DNA from: Malurus cyaneus samueli
Taxonomy: Eukaryota > Chordata > Aves > Passeriformes > Maluridae
NCBI GenBank assembly: GCA_009741485.1
Contig: CM019216.1
Location: 51,781,943-51,845,942 of the forward strand
Length of the DNA: 64,000 nt
Direction of reading: 5' to 3'
Position 1 is the first letter of the stretch. Every line of letters starts with the position of its first letter. The notes under the pieces were generated by a model. That model worked only from the letters and a program-made list of their open reading frames with translations, made no database searches and was not told the origin of the DNA. Shown in pieces: positions 1-14,200 of this stretch. The translations under genes were made by a program, and so were the position numbers.

Positions 1-3000
1 AGACAAACTTCCTTATAGTTGGAAGCCTTGCAGGTAGGATTGACTGGAATCACTATTGGTAAATATTAATAAAACCTTGCAGTAACTGATGTCAGCATGG
101 AGACATTCACACACAGCACAGGAGAGCTGGGAATAGATCTAGAAAAAGGATGGGAAAAGAGAGGGAAGAGTGTTTTCGCAGGATCACGATGCTGGTGGGT
201 CATCCAGTGCAGTCAAGAAGTGACTCCCTTTCTTGACATCCTCTCTCACTATGCTGAAAACGCATCTCAGAGTAAATCTGGAGATGATGAAAAAAAATTT
301 CTTCTTATTTTGTCCTTTTTGTTTTTTTTTTTTTCCTTTCTTTGGAAGTTCTTTCACTTGTGGTATCTTTTATTGAAATTTCTGTTGCATGGTGGTTTGC
401 CTGCACGTTCTCATTCTGCCACTCATCTGAACCTTTTAAACCAACTTTGTTTACCACTAAACCTCCCTGGGCAATGTGAAGAAGGTGTTTGCAGCCTTCA
501 AGAAGTCCTTTATTCATGTTGCACCTGCAACAGTCACAAAAGAAAATAATGAGCAATTTGTTCACATGAATTTCTACAAAAATGCCATCCATCAGTGTGC
601 TTCTAAGCCAGCAGACTTTTCTAACAGCTTTAATTGCACGGCATAAAGAATTTACTGCAAAGAAAAAGGGACTTTCAGAAGGTTGTTTTTTCACCGTGGA
701 GTATTGAAGTTCTTCTGAAGACCACATATAACTTACTAGAAAGCTTGGAAATACTTTATAATTTTCTTTTCAGAAGTGTAAAAAAATATTCTAAAGTACA
801 TATATGGACTGAACACAGATTTACTGCCACTGGCTCTTTGTAAGGCGGCCGGAATGAGGCTGCTCATGTACATAAATGAGTCCAGCTGGTACATTTACTG
901 GCAGCTTTATAAGAACACCTCCAGAACTGCTGAATGCTTGTGAAAGGTAGGGTATCAAACAAACTGGACTGGACATGTGGGCCAGTTGATGGGCAAAGCA
1001 CTATAAACCTATCCATAACTAGTGCAGCTGTGACTATAAAATGTTTCAGAAAACCCCCCAAAAATCAGACACACAAACATTTAATGAATTTCAAATGAAA
1101 AACCTGGAATGCTTAGAGGGACCATGTAATGATTTTGGGGGAGTCCATTACAGGTCACACTTAAAACAAGAAGTGAGGTTTAGTAGTCAATATATTTTGT
1201 TGCTTCCTTTAATCAGCCTCAATTAAAATTTCCCAGCAACAATTAACTTTCTATTTTTAAAATCACATTTCAGAGTGCAGCCTGGTATTAATATCCAACA
1301 AAACAAGGGGACCTCTTTAATATTGCTGCCAAGAGAGTGGTAGCATTGTGGTTCAAAGGCAAGCTTTGCGTATTTGTGTTAAACAGAGAAAGCAAAGCCG
1401 TTTGCCTCGTGTAATAAAAGCCTATCTGAAATTTATTCTTCCTCTAGCAGTGAAGTGCCTACATCTGGTCACTGCAGTGCCCCTCAATGAAAGTTTATGT
1501 CCTCAGGATCAATTGTTTAATTTATTTACTTCCCCCCACCCTCCAGCATCAGCCATTGGCAGTCAAATCCCGAGGACTGATTGCAACGTGTTATCATCTG
1601 CACCTTTCCTTTACATGAACAGGCAAATGGGAATTCGTTGTTTTAGAGACATGGCAAGGTGTTTGTAGACATGTCTGTAGTGAGTGAACAGTAATAGCAG
1701 CTCTTCAGGTTTGAAAGAGCCAAGAAAACTTTATGAACCTGGTCTAAGACATATCTGACCACAGACCTCAGGCTGACCCAAAGATAGTGAGCAAAATGGG
1801 AAATAATTCCCATCAAAGGTGCAGAGAAAACATTTCAGTACAGTAGCAGGGCTTTGTAGCAGCAGTGCACACAAGATTTATTTCTAGCACAGCCCTTGGG
1901 CAATGCTTCTGAGGAACAGCACAGTGATGACAACCTGCACAGCACCCTTGCTTGGCTTCACACACCTTCTTTAGGATGGAGAATGTCCCCATCCTCTTTT
2001 GGTCCATGGGCTACTAAACACCCCAATCAAAACCCCTATACAGGGGCAGGTCAGGGGCCATCATGTCCCTGATGATGAGATCCAGTCCCCCATAGCCAGC
2101 CTGAGCCATGAAAACCAATGGTTTTGCAGCCAGATACACAGTATATCTGTAGGTCTTTAGGAAACTGCCAGAGCCCATGCTTCTGAGGGACTCATTGCCT
2201 AAGTCTCCACAGAATTTGGAAGCTACTTCACAATTCCTGAGGTGATAATGCTGAGACAGATGAAGTTACTCTGACAATTGTCATTAAGGTAATATCCTAC
2301 AAATGGAACATGGCTAAAGCAGACAGATCAAGCATCTATTAAAAAAACCAAAAAAACCCGAACAGGAGATAAAAACTCTTTTGGAGGATCTTTCTACTGT
2401 GTTACATTATAGGAAGTGACTGTATTTCATTCTGAACTAAACTGCTCTCTTAACACAGCTTCAGGCACATCTGTGTGTGGAGAATGAAGTCAGAGCATCT
2501 CCATCTCAGGCACTGTGCAGAGCAGCTTCTCCATGCACAGTTCAGCTGCTCACACCTATACAAGGCAGACAATTTTCACACAATAAATTTGTCCAGAGAC
2601 AAAAATTTTGAGACTATCAAATCATATGAAGAATATCTTCTTCAGCAAGAATGAAGGGCTCACTTTTTATCACACTGACATGTTACAGTCATCAGCTTCC
2701 TAAGCAGGGTAGTAAAGCCAGGGGATTAAAAGTAGCTGAGAGGGCTGCAGTTTCCCTGTTCTATGCAGCTTCAGTGGAATGAATGAAATATTAAATAGTT
2801 GCCAGTCTGCTTTCTAAACAAACCCACTGATAAACTGCTCCCTGAAATACAGTCATAGATCAATTGATCCCATGCTGCAGCTTCTCAGCTACTCAGCAAG
2901 GCTTTTTCTGTGACAAGCAAGTGCCTAGAAAATACACAAACTTCATAAGCAACTCCTTCTATTTGCCTGGACTTTTTTACCCTAATTTTCTTCTATTCCT

Positions 3001-5856
3001 GGCAATCAGGAGTCTCTATCTTTTTTCTTCTCCTATTCTTGTTGAACTGGATCAGCCGTGGAACAGAACAATGCAACTCTGAGGGAGCTGTTTATTTATG
3101 CTGGCTGTGGGGCTGGCCTCAAAGTGTAAAAATACCAAGAGATTTGACTCAGTAATAAATATTACTGCTAAGATTATCCTTGTCCATCCTTGGGGTTTTT
3201 TATTCTGGCAGAAGCAAAAGAAAGGAAGGAAAGTGCATTGTTTGCCTCAAACACCAGGCCAAATTTCAAATATTAATTTCCTGCTGCTGAAGCATAAATT
3301 GTGGGGAAAGAAGAGTTTAGCACAGGCTTGAAAAAACTATCTCCAGCAGAACCCCTGCTCAGGCACTGTCAGTCAGGCCATGTTGGTTACCTCCCTTTAG
3401 CATTTTCAGTTTGGATTACAATTTCTTCTGCTTCAGCTGACAGACCATCTCAAAGTCCCATGCTGTATTGGTAGTGGTGATCTTTCCTTTTTTAGCTGAA
3501 GTCTACAACGGTGGAAACGGCCAGTCTATTATCTCACACAGTCCCTGTCCAATTAACTCTCAATGCAGACATCTATTTATTTGCTCTCAAAACTAGGAGT
3601 CAAAAGCTGTGACTGCTCTTAAGTACAGGAGATGTTTGTTGTGAGTTCCAAGCCATCTGGACAGTTTTAAAGACTATTTATTAACTAGATGATGTGGCTT
3701 CAGATGGATTGGCATTGTATCCTGCTTATTCACCCAGGTAACTTACCAACTTCCAAATATCTGCTTGTGATTTTTCTTCTGATAATTTCCTTCAGCAATG
3801 ACTTTGTTTCTTCCTGTAAAACTTTTATCCAAACAGATGAAATTGAAAGTAGCAATCCACTGATATAATAGCCTTCTGACTACTGGACAATTGTTGACTC
3901 AGTCAGATTGAGCTCTCTGATTTCTTTGATTAACTTGAGCATTAAAACATTCTAATGTAATTGCCAAACATACTGAAACCAGCATACAGTGCATCTGCTC
4001 CCCTCTTTCCTGCTGTCCTTTCACCACCTTAAGATGGTTAATGTGAAACACTGCTGCTTGGGTTGACATAAGGTATAGTAAGAGTAATATTATTTTGAAA
4101 GATATCTACTCCATCACTCAGTATCTTTGTTAATGTTTGCTCTTTGTTAAGGTTTGATGTCCCAAATGAAAACTTACCCACTCCAGTTTGCCACCATTAT
4201 ATTTAATTGTGGGTGCAGAAAGGCCTGCAGTCTGCTCTCTTGCTGATTGCTCACGTCTGTAGAGATGCAGTGATGATGCAGTAAAGATACAGGGGTGGAC
4301 AGCAGGAGCTGCAGTGTGAAGAATGAACACAATGCTGTGCAGAAATGCTTCCTGATGGACAATGCCCCAGGTGCTGAGTTGACCACATAGTGATGTGGAC
4401 CATGGCCAAACTTGCAACAAGTCTGTTTATATACTGTGCGGTCTGATAGGACTTTCACCAGCCTCTGCATCTGACACCTTTCTGTGTAACTGTACACTTG
4501 AAGGAGATATTTTTCTCTATTCCTCCATTATTGGCACCAGAATACCCCTGTGGAACACTGGTAACAGTATTTTCTTGAAGCAGAATTTTAGAGGGCACCA
4601 GGCGGGCCAATCTCAGACACCAGGCCAAGAATCTGTCCTGAGATATCTTTCCAATATAACCTGGCTGCATTTGTTTTGCACGCATGAAAAATTTCGAAGC
4701 ACTTCTATTTGTATCACCCTGTAACAAGAGTAACTTGCTTAAAACTGACAGTGATTGTGTTGGTATCGTAAATATCTCAGCAAAATGACATTGCAAGCCA
4801 CACTACTACAATGTGGTTTGCTAATCCAGCAGTGTGTTTTTCTAACTCCGTGATTTATGTCAAGGCTGTATCAATCAAGGATTGTAAATGCATAAATCTA
4901 ATTGGTTTTGTGATTTGTTTTTGGAGAGTGCACTGAATACTAGCTGCAATAACACACCCCAGGCTACGCATTTCCAGAGGATTACTGAACTTATTACTCT
5001 TCTTGGGTGGTTAAAGTCAGTCAGTCAGACAAATACCTTTATAACACTGCATACTGAGGGCCATATTTTTATGGTATAGTATATGAAAGAGATAATTCCA
5101 GCGGATAATGACCTCCCACCACTTCATAAATGCTGTGGCAAAATCAAGACTTTATTGAAAAAGGAAATTGATCTCAAGACAATATTCTATTGCAGTTGCT
5201 GAAGATCCCAGCCAGCTATGTTATTACAATAACTTCAGCCTGCTATATGGCAGATGAAGGGGTGATAGTTCTTGCTGCCTTAAATCTGCACGAAGAAGCC
5301 TAGAAAATTGCATGTGCCATTGAAACCAGAATGCTCAGCATGCATGGGAAGACAAAGGCCATTGGTTCTGTGTTAATAAACATTCTGCCATGGGGCTACT
5401 GCACCACTCCTGTGTGCAAATGAAGGAAGAAGGGCTGCAAAGCATTTGTTTAAGTGGTACAAGCAGTATGGAAGCATGGATAGTCTAGGATCTAGCGAAA
5501 AAATGGGAACTCCCTTCTTAGGTCTTAGCCTACATCCTTCGCTAGTTTCACCTCCTGCAGATGCCTGTTCATGCCGTTTCTCAGAGATAACAACTGCACA
5601 TCAGGCAAATGCAGGAGCCTGTTCACACTGTGTGCAGACACCCTCACCCAAACACGCCCAGTTGTGAAGCACAGCTGGACCAAAGCTTTGTACCTCTGGC
5701 AGCCCCGGTGCTGTGTGAGGGCTGCGGGAGCCAGGCACACTTATTTCTGCTAACTTACTGTCTTCAGCTGGGCTGCCGTGCTTGCCACGCAATTAGGGGC
5801 CAAACTGCCTCAGAAATACATATCTGATGATGTCCTGCCTCTTGAGCAGGAGAAGG
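1..5856. other. Unique AT-rich non-coding DNA
   Basis: I see no exon, RNA gene or young repeat in this stretch. An ATG-started open frame of 150 codons lies at 97-549 (+), but its second half is a T-rich tract that reads as Phe/Leu and it is overlapped by an open minus-strand frame at 305-727, so it looks fortuitous. Similar antisense pairs of open frames lie at 4130-4796. GC content rises modestly from about 5500, before the ancient repeat that follows. Confidence 0.5.
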
Positions 5857-6035
5857 GAGTACAGGAATTGTTGCATTGGATCTGTGGGTTGGGTCTGACC
5901 ACGACCCCTGACAGGTGCTCAGCAGATGCCGGCGAACCACGGCTGGCAGATGTGGGATAATCTCCACTCCATGCACATTAGGCCTCATCCTGATCTCAGG
6001 CTTAAACTCTGAATCAAGAGGTTTAATGGCTGGAT
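5857..6035 (-). repeat. Ancient CR1-like LINE 3'-end remnant
   Basis: The stretch begins with a GTACAGGAATTG segment, followed by a GGATC...CTGAC stretch, a CAGATG...GGGATAATCT block, a CTCATCCT block and a CTGAATCAAGAGGTTTAAT block, in the order found in a CR1-type 3' end that is common in turtles and crocodilians. That order is recalled family knowledge, not a computed alignment. It is strongly decayed and has no target duplication I can see. The orientation is inferred from this pattern. It could also be an unrelated conserved sequence that happens to share the blocks. Confidence 0.45.
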
Positions 6036-8240
6036 TGCTTCCAATGGGCCTGTGTTATTTATGTAACTGAATTACGGTTTGTCCACACAGCAAGATAAAA
6101 GCAGGAGGGCATCGTGTTTTGGAAGCACTGGGTGAGCATGGTCAGGGGTTAGCAGCCAGGTCAAGGGAGTGACCTCTTTATACCATGTGGACTGGATGGC
6201 CAAGTCAGGCCCAGACTCTGAAAAATAATGTGTGTAAAACAGTCCCACTGAGTTTTCCCAAGGAACTGGAGTGTGTCCATGATATTTCCAGTGTTTTAGC
6301 ACTGGCCAGCTCAAACCACGATGCATGCAAATGACAGGATGAGCCTTTTAAGCTCCTCATGCCCCTGCTCCTGGATGGCAGCAGTGACCCCACAGCCTTA
6401 CATCCACTGCTGGATCCAGAGCACGGAGAGGGACAGGAACTGCCAGCTTTCCTTGACACAAAAGCCCATGTCTGGAGTTTGCGGGCTCTCCAGCACAGGT
6501 TTTGGAACAGATTCAGCCTAACCTTGCAATGCATAAGGTGACAGGGCTTAGCAGGTTGTTTTGCCAGGTTTAGGTGATTAATTATCTTGTTGGGAGAAGT
6601 CCAGCAGGTACAGTAATCCCCGACAGCTGTTTATTAATATTAGAACCATACTTCCTCACAGCATTTGATCTCATCTTCTCCTGCTGTTGCCTCCTTTGCA
6701 GAGACAATTGCCAGCTGACATCCTTTGCTTGGCACATGAATCTCTTGTATTTCACCTCCCTGCTCACAGGTGCTAAAATGAAACAGAAAGAGAAAAGTAG
6801 GGTTTACAAGGTTGTCCATGCTGGCAGTGGGAAAACTGAATGAGGTTGATCTGATTTTCTATTCAAACCCTCCAAGGCATGATTGGGATGGGTACCTGGG
6901 GGTGGCAGATACTAGGGGGGACACAGATGAGGGAACCCCTCACCTCTAAATGGCATAGCAAGTTTACAGGCCTTGAAGACTCCTTTCAAACCTTGTTGGA
7001 TTTGATAGAAGCGTCATTTTAAAATTATGTCTGGAAAGGCACATGGAAAGAGCTTTAGGCTGTAAGGTATGGGGTGGAACAGGAAGTGTAGCTACTTGCA
7101 ACCCAAGATTTATCTGTGTGTTTGATTTTACACATGATCCAAAGGCTGGGGAGAGGCTGGTGGACTCAGAGGATTTTGAATCAGATGCACAAATCTTTCA
7201 ATCATCCAAATGTTACAGGCATGGAGTGATAAATATATGCCTTCTTTTTTTTTCTTTTTTTTTTAATTTATGCAGAAATTGGTAAGAACAAACTAAATTC
7301 TCACTCCTGTATCTATTTTACCCAAATAACCCTTTATGGATTATTTTTTATGGTTGTTCTCCAGCATTAAACTGTTCTGCTATCAATATGTATTCAAAGA
7401 AAAATTCATTCAGATTACCCAAATTGTTTGGGTTTTTTGAAACATGCCGCAGTGTTAAGATGCAATTCTTAACATACATGGTGTATAGAAACCATATGGA
7501 TCCTTGAGGAATTTGTCCTTATGTCTTCCTTCCTGTCTATTTGAGGCATTACTGAATGCTTACAGCTCATGTTTGCTGCTGTAATTAAGTGGAATTTAGG
7601 GTAAGACCTCGTGGTGATTAATAGTAGATGTAGATGTTTTTGTAGTACAAAGGAGAGTACTGGAATAGTTTGATGGTTTGGAGTTTTATTAAAATCATCT
7701 TATCATTTATCAGTTTTGCAAAATTTGGAAGTTGTTTCCAGTGCAATGAAATGAAGAGAAGAACAGAAATACATTTGTGCCTTTGGAGGAAAAAATATTT
7801 TATTCATAATGCGATAGTTTAGTGAAACTTCATCACAGGGGAAAGTTTCAGGAGAGCTTCTGAAGGATGAAAAAATCCAGTCAATGTGCATCCTGGGTCA
7901 CTGCTGAAGGCATGGCGGTCATCTCAGCGGCTCATTGCCAGCACAAAGTCCACCTAGGCTTAGTGAAGCCAGAGGTTTCACTATGGGACAGTTACTTGGT
8001 ATAAAATGGGACAGTTAATTGGAGCTTAAATGATCTTAAACGTTGGTTCCTTGGGATAGGTGGGAGATTCACCAAGCCCTTGCCTGTTGTTGCCATGTTT
8101 GGGAAAGGCCTGAATCCCACAGGCTTCAAGATAGACCTGAATGGATGGAGAAGGTGAGCCCTTCTTCCCCCAAATAGGTGGGAAGCGTGTGAGTTACCAG
8201 AGGTGTAAGGCAGGTGGGAAATTCAGTAAAAAACCCCAAA
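6036..8240. other. Unique non-coding DNA
   Basis: No gene or recognisable repeat is visible. Short T-rich tracts occur near 7245-7265. Open frames at 6205-6534 (-) and 6321-6541 (+) overlap antisense in a slightly GC-richer patch and show no domain that I recognise. Confidence 0.45.
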
Positions 8241-8252
8241 CAAAAAGAAACA

Positions 8253-8270
8253 AGCAAACAAACAAACAAA
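8253..8270 (+). repeat. (CAAA)n microsatellite
   Basis: About four to five perfect CAAA units inside a longer A-rich tract with interrupted CAAA-like units (about 8226-8285). Confidence 0.8.
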
Positions 8271-8285
8271 AGCCAAACAAAGTAA

Positions 8286-11200
8286 AAGAATTACTGTAAA
8301 TGCATTGATCTATGCATGGAGTCACTTCCACAAGACTGATCCTGAGTGCACAACTATATACCTGCATTACAACATAGGAAGTCCCTTCTTTCAAGCACCT
8401 GTTCTACAGCCTTCAAGAGGAGACCAGGGAGTCTCCCAGAAGTCTGCAGCCATGAGCCTATTTTGTAAACCTTAGCAGAAAGATGTGAAACTTTTCCCAT
8501 TCCACTGGCTGCAAAGAGAGCAGACATTTGTATCTCTATGTAAAAATCCTTCGGACCTCTTAATGTATGTAATGCAAAACAGAAGTATTCAGCACTGTCA
8601 GGACCTACATTTTCCTTATACATTTTTCTTCTAATTCAGACCAAACAGTTATGGGATGCTAAATAATCAGTACCCTAACTCAGTAAGACATTGTCTTAGT
8701 GATAGCTCCATGACTCTGCCATTTACAGGAACACTCTGCCATTTATCATGCTCCAATGAGGTGACTGTTTTAGTTTCTGAAGCCTCAGAAGTGAAAGGAA
8801 GTCATGCATAGGATCCATAAAAACAGGAATGGCTGAGATAGCAGTTCACAGAATAATGTAGAGCCTGCAGAGACTTTATTCTGCTCTTAAAACAAGGTCA
8901 ATAAAAAAAATTAAAATGATAGATGTAATCATCCATTCATTGTGTTGTTATTATTATTCTCATTTCTACTAGATCTCACCTCAGAAATTATGTCTGGCCA
9001 ACCAATTTGACAAATCTGCTTTCCTAACTTCCGTGTTTGGTATGTTTGCTAGGTCATAATATTTTTCCTTTGTAAATCCTATACAAATTGACTTTATTGT
9101 AGTATAGGAAAAAATGTCTCAAACACTTCCAGTGACACAGGAAACTTCCACAAGACCTTTAATAAACAAGGAAATTAACTGTAATTTTTAAATATGGGCC
9201 TTTGAGGGATTACCTTTTTTTCTGACTTCTTTCTGACTCTGCTTCTAAAGTATTTCATTTATCACTAACCAGGTAGAAGTATTCTTTTTGTGTGTGTGAT
9301 TTTAAAATTATATATGTATAGACATAAATAATTTCAGGAGCCAAAAAAATGCCAAGAAAATTATTACTTCCAGTGCTAGTGTTGAAACAGTGCCAAGCCT
9401 AAAGTTTTGTAAATTAGGCTGTAAGTGTGAAATCCCTCCAGCTGTTAAAAGTATTCCATATCTAATTATATGCACAGTTTTTCAGACTATTCTCTCCATT
9501 TGGAGAATCCTGAAATTACATACTGTATGCCTGGAAGTGAGGACCACATGTGTTCTGTGAAAACATCCAAAAACATAAAGAAAGCAAATAGTCAAAACAG
9601 ATAAGCCACATTTTTGTATGGTTTTGTATGGTTTTGTCAGTGTTTTCCTATGTGGGTTTCTTTGTTTTCAAAACATTTCTTTCTAAACACCATTTACTGT
9701 AAAGTGCCCACCCTGTCATTCCAGATGCCACGAACAGTTATGTGTAAGGAAGTGACTATTTTTTAAACCTATTTGTACAGGAGGCTAAAACAACAGCTGC
9801 ATGACAGCAGCGAAGAACCAAAAGAAGAGGAACTTTTTCGTAGTCACTGCTCCAGCCTTCAGAAACCAACTGTGAAAGCTCTTTGTGAGCACCAAATAGA
9901 ATAGTCAGAAAGAGGGTAAGCTGTCCGTTTTGTGGAATAACTTAACCAGACTGAGGGGAATTGCATTTTTAAAAATTTGTTATAAAACTTCTTGATTGTA
10001 TCTGATATTCTCCATTTTTATATTGCAACAAAACCTATTCACATCTTTGTCACTCATTAGTGAAGATCCTCAGTGCAGACATTCTCCTGAACAGGAGCCT
10101 AGCAACAGAAGCATTAAATAAAAACTAAGTCCTACACCTTAAAAAGAGCAAAATGTTGGCAATGGTGGGAAGATGCAAAAAACATTTGCCTTCAAAAGCA
10201 TTTGCCATCGTAATTTCCTTGTTCTCCTCTGGCTGACTTACAGTTCTATATATTGCCTATGTAGAAACTTGTATGTGTGTGTATCTGTATCTGTGAGGCT
10301 TTATTTATTCCCTTGTTGCACATCTGAAATTTTCTGAAACAAATGTGTGTTCTCCAAGATCATGGCTCCTACTGAAGACTGTTCCTGTGCCACTTTGGGT
10401 TTGAACATACCTATGCTGCATACCTATTTCAGTAATTGTAACTAAAAGCAAACGAACACAAAAGTAAGCAATTTACCTAATCTATTGTCCCATATGAAAA
10501 ATATAATTTTCCATTCAAAGATCCTTTGAACAACAGCCCTGTGGTATTTGACAACCCATACAGTTGGCAGCCTGGGCAGTCTTACCCATTTTGCAATCTA
10601 AATGGCTCAGGAGTTAAATGCATTTAATTCAAAATACTGATGAGAAACTGATTAATTTATAGCAAATTAAGTAAATTTGTGCTGCCTTGCAAGGTAAATT
10701 GCTTTATTACAGATACACCTAGCAGAAGTGGCACCCCACCATTAAACTCATGGAAAATTCCACAATGAATTACAAGCAGGAATAGCTTTTTTTTTTTTTT
10801 CTCCTTTAACCAGGTCTTTTTTTCTGCAGGAGAGTGATTGCCCATCCCCAGAAAGGACTCTTGTCACACTGCAGTTTCCTTCTGTGCCCTGTGGTACCTC
10901 CCTTCTGGACCACTCATAGTCTCAGAGCTGAGGGATTCCCAGAGGGGTCAAACTGCAGAAAGTTTCCATCTTTTTGATTCTCCAAGCCAGTCTGACCTTC
11001 TGCTGCTCTTAGTTTTGCCTACTGGGGAAGAGTAGAGAGCAGAGGCAGATGCTGGCGAGGAAAAAACAGTATACAGGGAAAGAACACGTGTGAGAGACAG
11101 CCTGTGGTGTCAGCAGGGACTCCAGAGGGACAGAAATGTACATTTTGGGGAATGTACCTGAGAATATTGGAGTGCTCAATTTTGTTTTATGAGAGACAAG

Positions 11201-14200
11201 TGTAGAAAATTTTCTCAAAAAGGCTTTGAAGATCAATGTAGATTTTAAGAAGAAATAGTGAGGTTTTCAAGTTGCTGCAAGAAAGAGCTCTGTACAGCAG
11301 GGACCTTCTCTCCATATCGTGGTCTGGGATGGAGCTGCTCTGCTGTTCCCATGGGCTGCTGCTCTCCCCCTCACTGGGTTTGCACCATCCAGAGCCATGC
11401 CAGACAAAGCTGAGGATATCCTGAAGCTCAGTGAAAAGTGTGGTGGCTACCTGTGCTCCTGAGAGTGTTAAGCAGAGCTGGAAAGTGCTTAAGAATACAT
11501 TTTGAATTTTCCAGAACTTTCTGCCTCTGGCAAGGCCTGGAAGTGTCACAAACTAATATTCTTTAGAAATCTCTGATCTGCAAAGGCAGAGCTTACCTCA
11601 ACCAGAAAGCAGAGCAGTGTTAACAGTTGTAGGAGCAGAAAACACTTTTACAACTCTCCATGACATATCTATGGGTTTGCACACAGCCAGGGTTGGAGCT
11701 AAGTCAGAGTTACTGATGTGCCTACACTTGTGAACAAGTGGAAAAGTTTTGAGGGTTGAAATGTTCTGAAGTAAAAACATTTGGCATATTACCCAAGGGT
11801 CCATTTATTATTCAGCTTCTTCTGTTCTACCGGTGTGACATTCAGTTGAAAATATAATTCTGAATAATGCGTTCCACCCTGGACTTGATTTTATTTTTTG
11901 CTGCACTGTAATAACTTCTGAGCAATCCTGTTGATGAGTCTTTTTAACACTCTGAACACTGCAGAACTGACCTAGCTGTTTTGAACAAGACCAAATTGTT
12001 CTCAACAAGGTCTCCTGGTAATCAGTATATTTTTGTGGAGGATCTCATTGTAAAGTCATTTTCAGATAGAAAATATTCAGTTAATAACTTAAAAGATCTG
12101 GGCGTAGAATTGTTCTTATTTTAATGATCTTACCCTAATTTAGAATGTCCCACCCATATTTTTACATGCAATCATGGTATTTATTTTGCTTTCCATGATT
12201 CCCACTCATANAAAAATCCCAAACCACCACCAGCATATACATCTGGACTGCAAAACCACAGCATTCCAGGCAAATCCAGTGGCACAGTCCTGCCTGGGAG
12301 CATGGACTCAGGAGTGCATGCGTTTGCTAAGCAGTCAATGTAAAATCACCTCAGAGTTCATGCTTGGTTGCTGAAAATCCACTCTATATAACATGTATTT
12401 CTAACATATATTTAGTAATTTTGGTTACTAACCTATGAAAAAGAGATTTTTGGAATGGTTTGTTGGTTGTTTTGTTTTAATTCCAGTACATACGAACATC
12501 TTTGTTTTGCTGCTGCTGTGGTTAATCATTGCCATATTGTAGGATTTCCTTGATTGGTTTATATGTATTACATTTCAGTTTTCTAATTCTAAGAGGGTGT
12601 TTTATTTATTTGCTTGCCACAAACAATAAACACCCATTAAAAGTGTAGATAAGGAGAGCTGAACAGGACAATACACAGCTATAAACCAGCAGTGAAATAA
12701 AAGTACATGGAGATGCTGTGCCTAGTAAATTCAGCTGCTGTCCCAAGGCTTCAAGCACATGGAGTGGGGCAGTTAGGCACATAAATGTTTTAATCTGATC
12801 AAGCTCCCATCCAAAAGCTGTTTTTTAAAACCCTGGCTAGACGAATCAGGGTATTTTCACCAGGGACAGGCCTCAGGCCTTCAGCATTAAAACGAGTCTA
12901 CCATTTACAGCAGGCTATGTCTTTGGAAGTTTTCCACAAGACCTAAATAAACCAGACAGATCTGCAGGGGCAAGAGAAATATGAAGATCTGCTAGGGCCG
13001 AGTGTCAGGCAAGTTTGAAAAGCAAGGTTGCTCCTCACCCATTCACTGCCTCGAATGGAAAAATTGACATTTCTTTGGATCCAATTCCTTTCATTTCAGA
13101 TATTAATCTTTATATTCCAATATATAAAGTATGAAATCAAAAACTTTTTGTGGAAAAACTCCAAAGCACGTGTATCTTGTCATTCACTTTGGAAACAAAA
13201 TGTTGTTAAAAATAGCACATTCCTCCAAAACTTTTGATCTTGACAGAGCAGCATATCTATTAAAAATTTATAGCCAAAACCAGTATGTAGCTATGTGTAG
13301 CCAGAATAAAAATTCATTTGACTTTGCCTTTTGCCATTTATGTAAATATTTTTCCTTTCTATAGCATATGTTAGTGCCACTTTCTTTAAATTGGAAAGTG
13401 TTACATCCCAGTCCTGCCACTTGCTCTGTGAGCATATTGTTGCACCTATGGATCCTTTGAAGTCATGCCTGTTTAGTAGATTAGTCAAGCATATGTGACA
13501 AATAGGTTTTCTTTGTGAAATATATTATCTAATAAATCTTGGATATATGACAAAATCATGGGTGTGTTTCGGGTTGCCTTCAGTCTTCCTTTGAGATCAG
13601 AAAAAGAATGTTTTGATAAAATAATCAATCAAATACATCATAACTTTTTCTATTAAACTTTAATGCTTTGAGTGTGTATTAGCCTCTACTGCAGTAAAGG
13701 ATAAAAAAAATCTTTTCCTGGATTTTAAAAAATACTTTCAGCACCAAAGAACTGCAGCCATCTAAATCTTACAAGTCCATTTTTCATGGGCAATGAAAAT
13801 GTAATTGCTGCAACATTCACATATTTGGCAACTGCCACAGTGAGTTCTTAAACATCTAGAAAATGGATAATGTAGAAAGGAACACAACTAATCATAGAAT
13901 AAACAAAACTATAAAACTACTTGTCTCAATTTAAAACATGGGAAAAGAAAAACAGAATTTTATTCTCTGTGTTGTGATGATATTCATATAAAGTAGGTTC
14001 TATATAGCTTCTATGAAAAAGGTTCTACTGCTACGATACATTCTATATGTCTTCAATGAAATGTTTGTTTCTTTGAAGATTTTTCCTTTTTTGATGTGTA
14101 AAGTAAAGAGCTGTAACAAACTTGGAGACAACAATGTAGTCCTTCCTCTGAGGCTTACAAGTGTCAGGTTGGCAGGAGATATCAGAAACTGGCAGATCCT

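Noticed and set aside
97..549. 150-codon ATG frame at the left end
   Set aside because: Second half is a Phe/Leu-rich reading of a T tract, it overlaps an antisense frame, and no family or splice structure is recognised.
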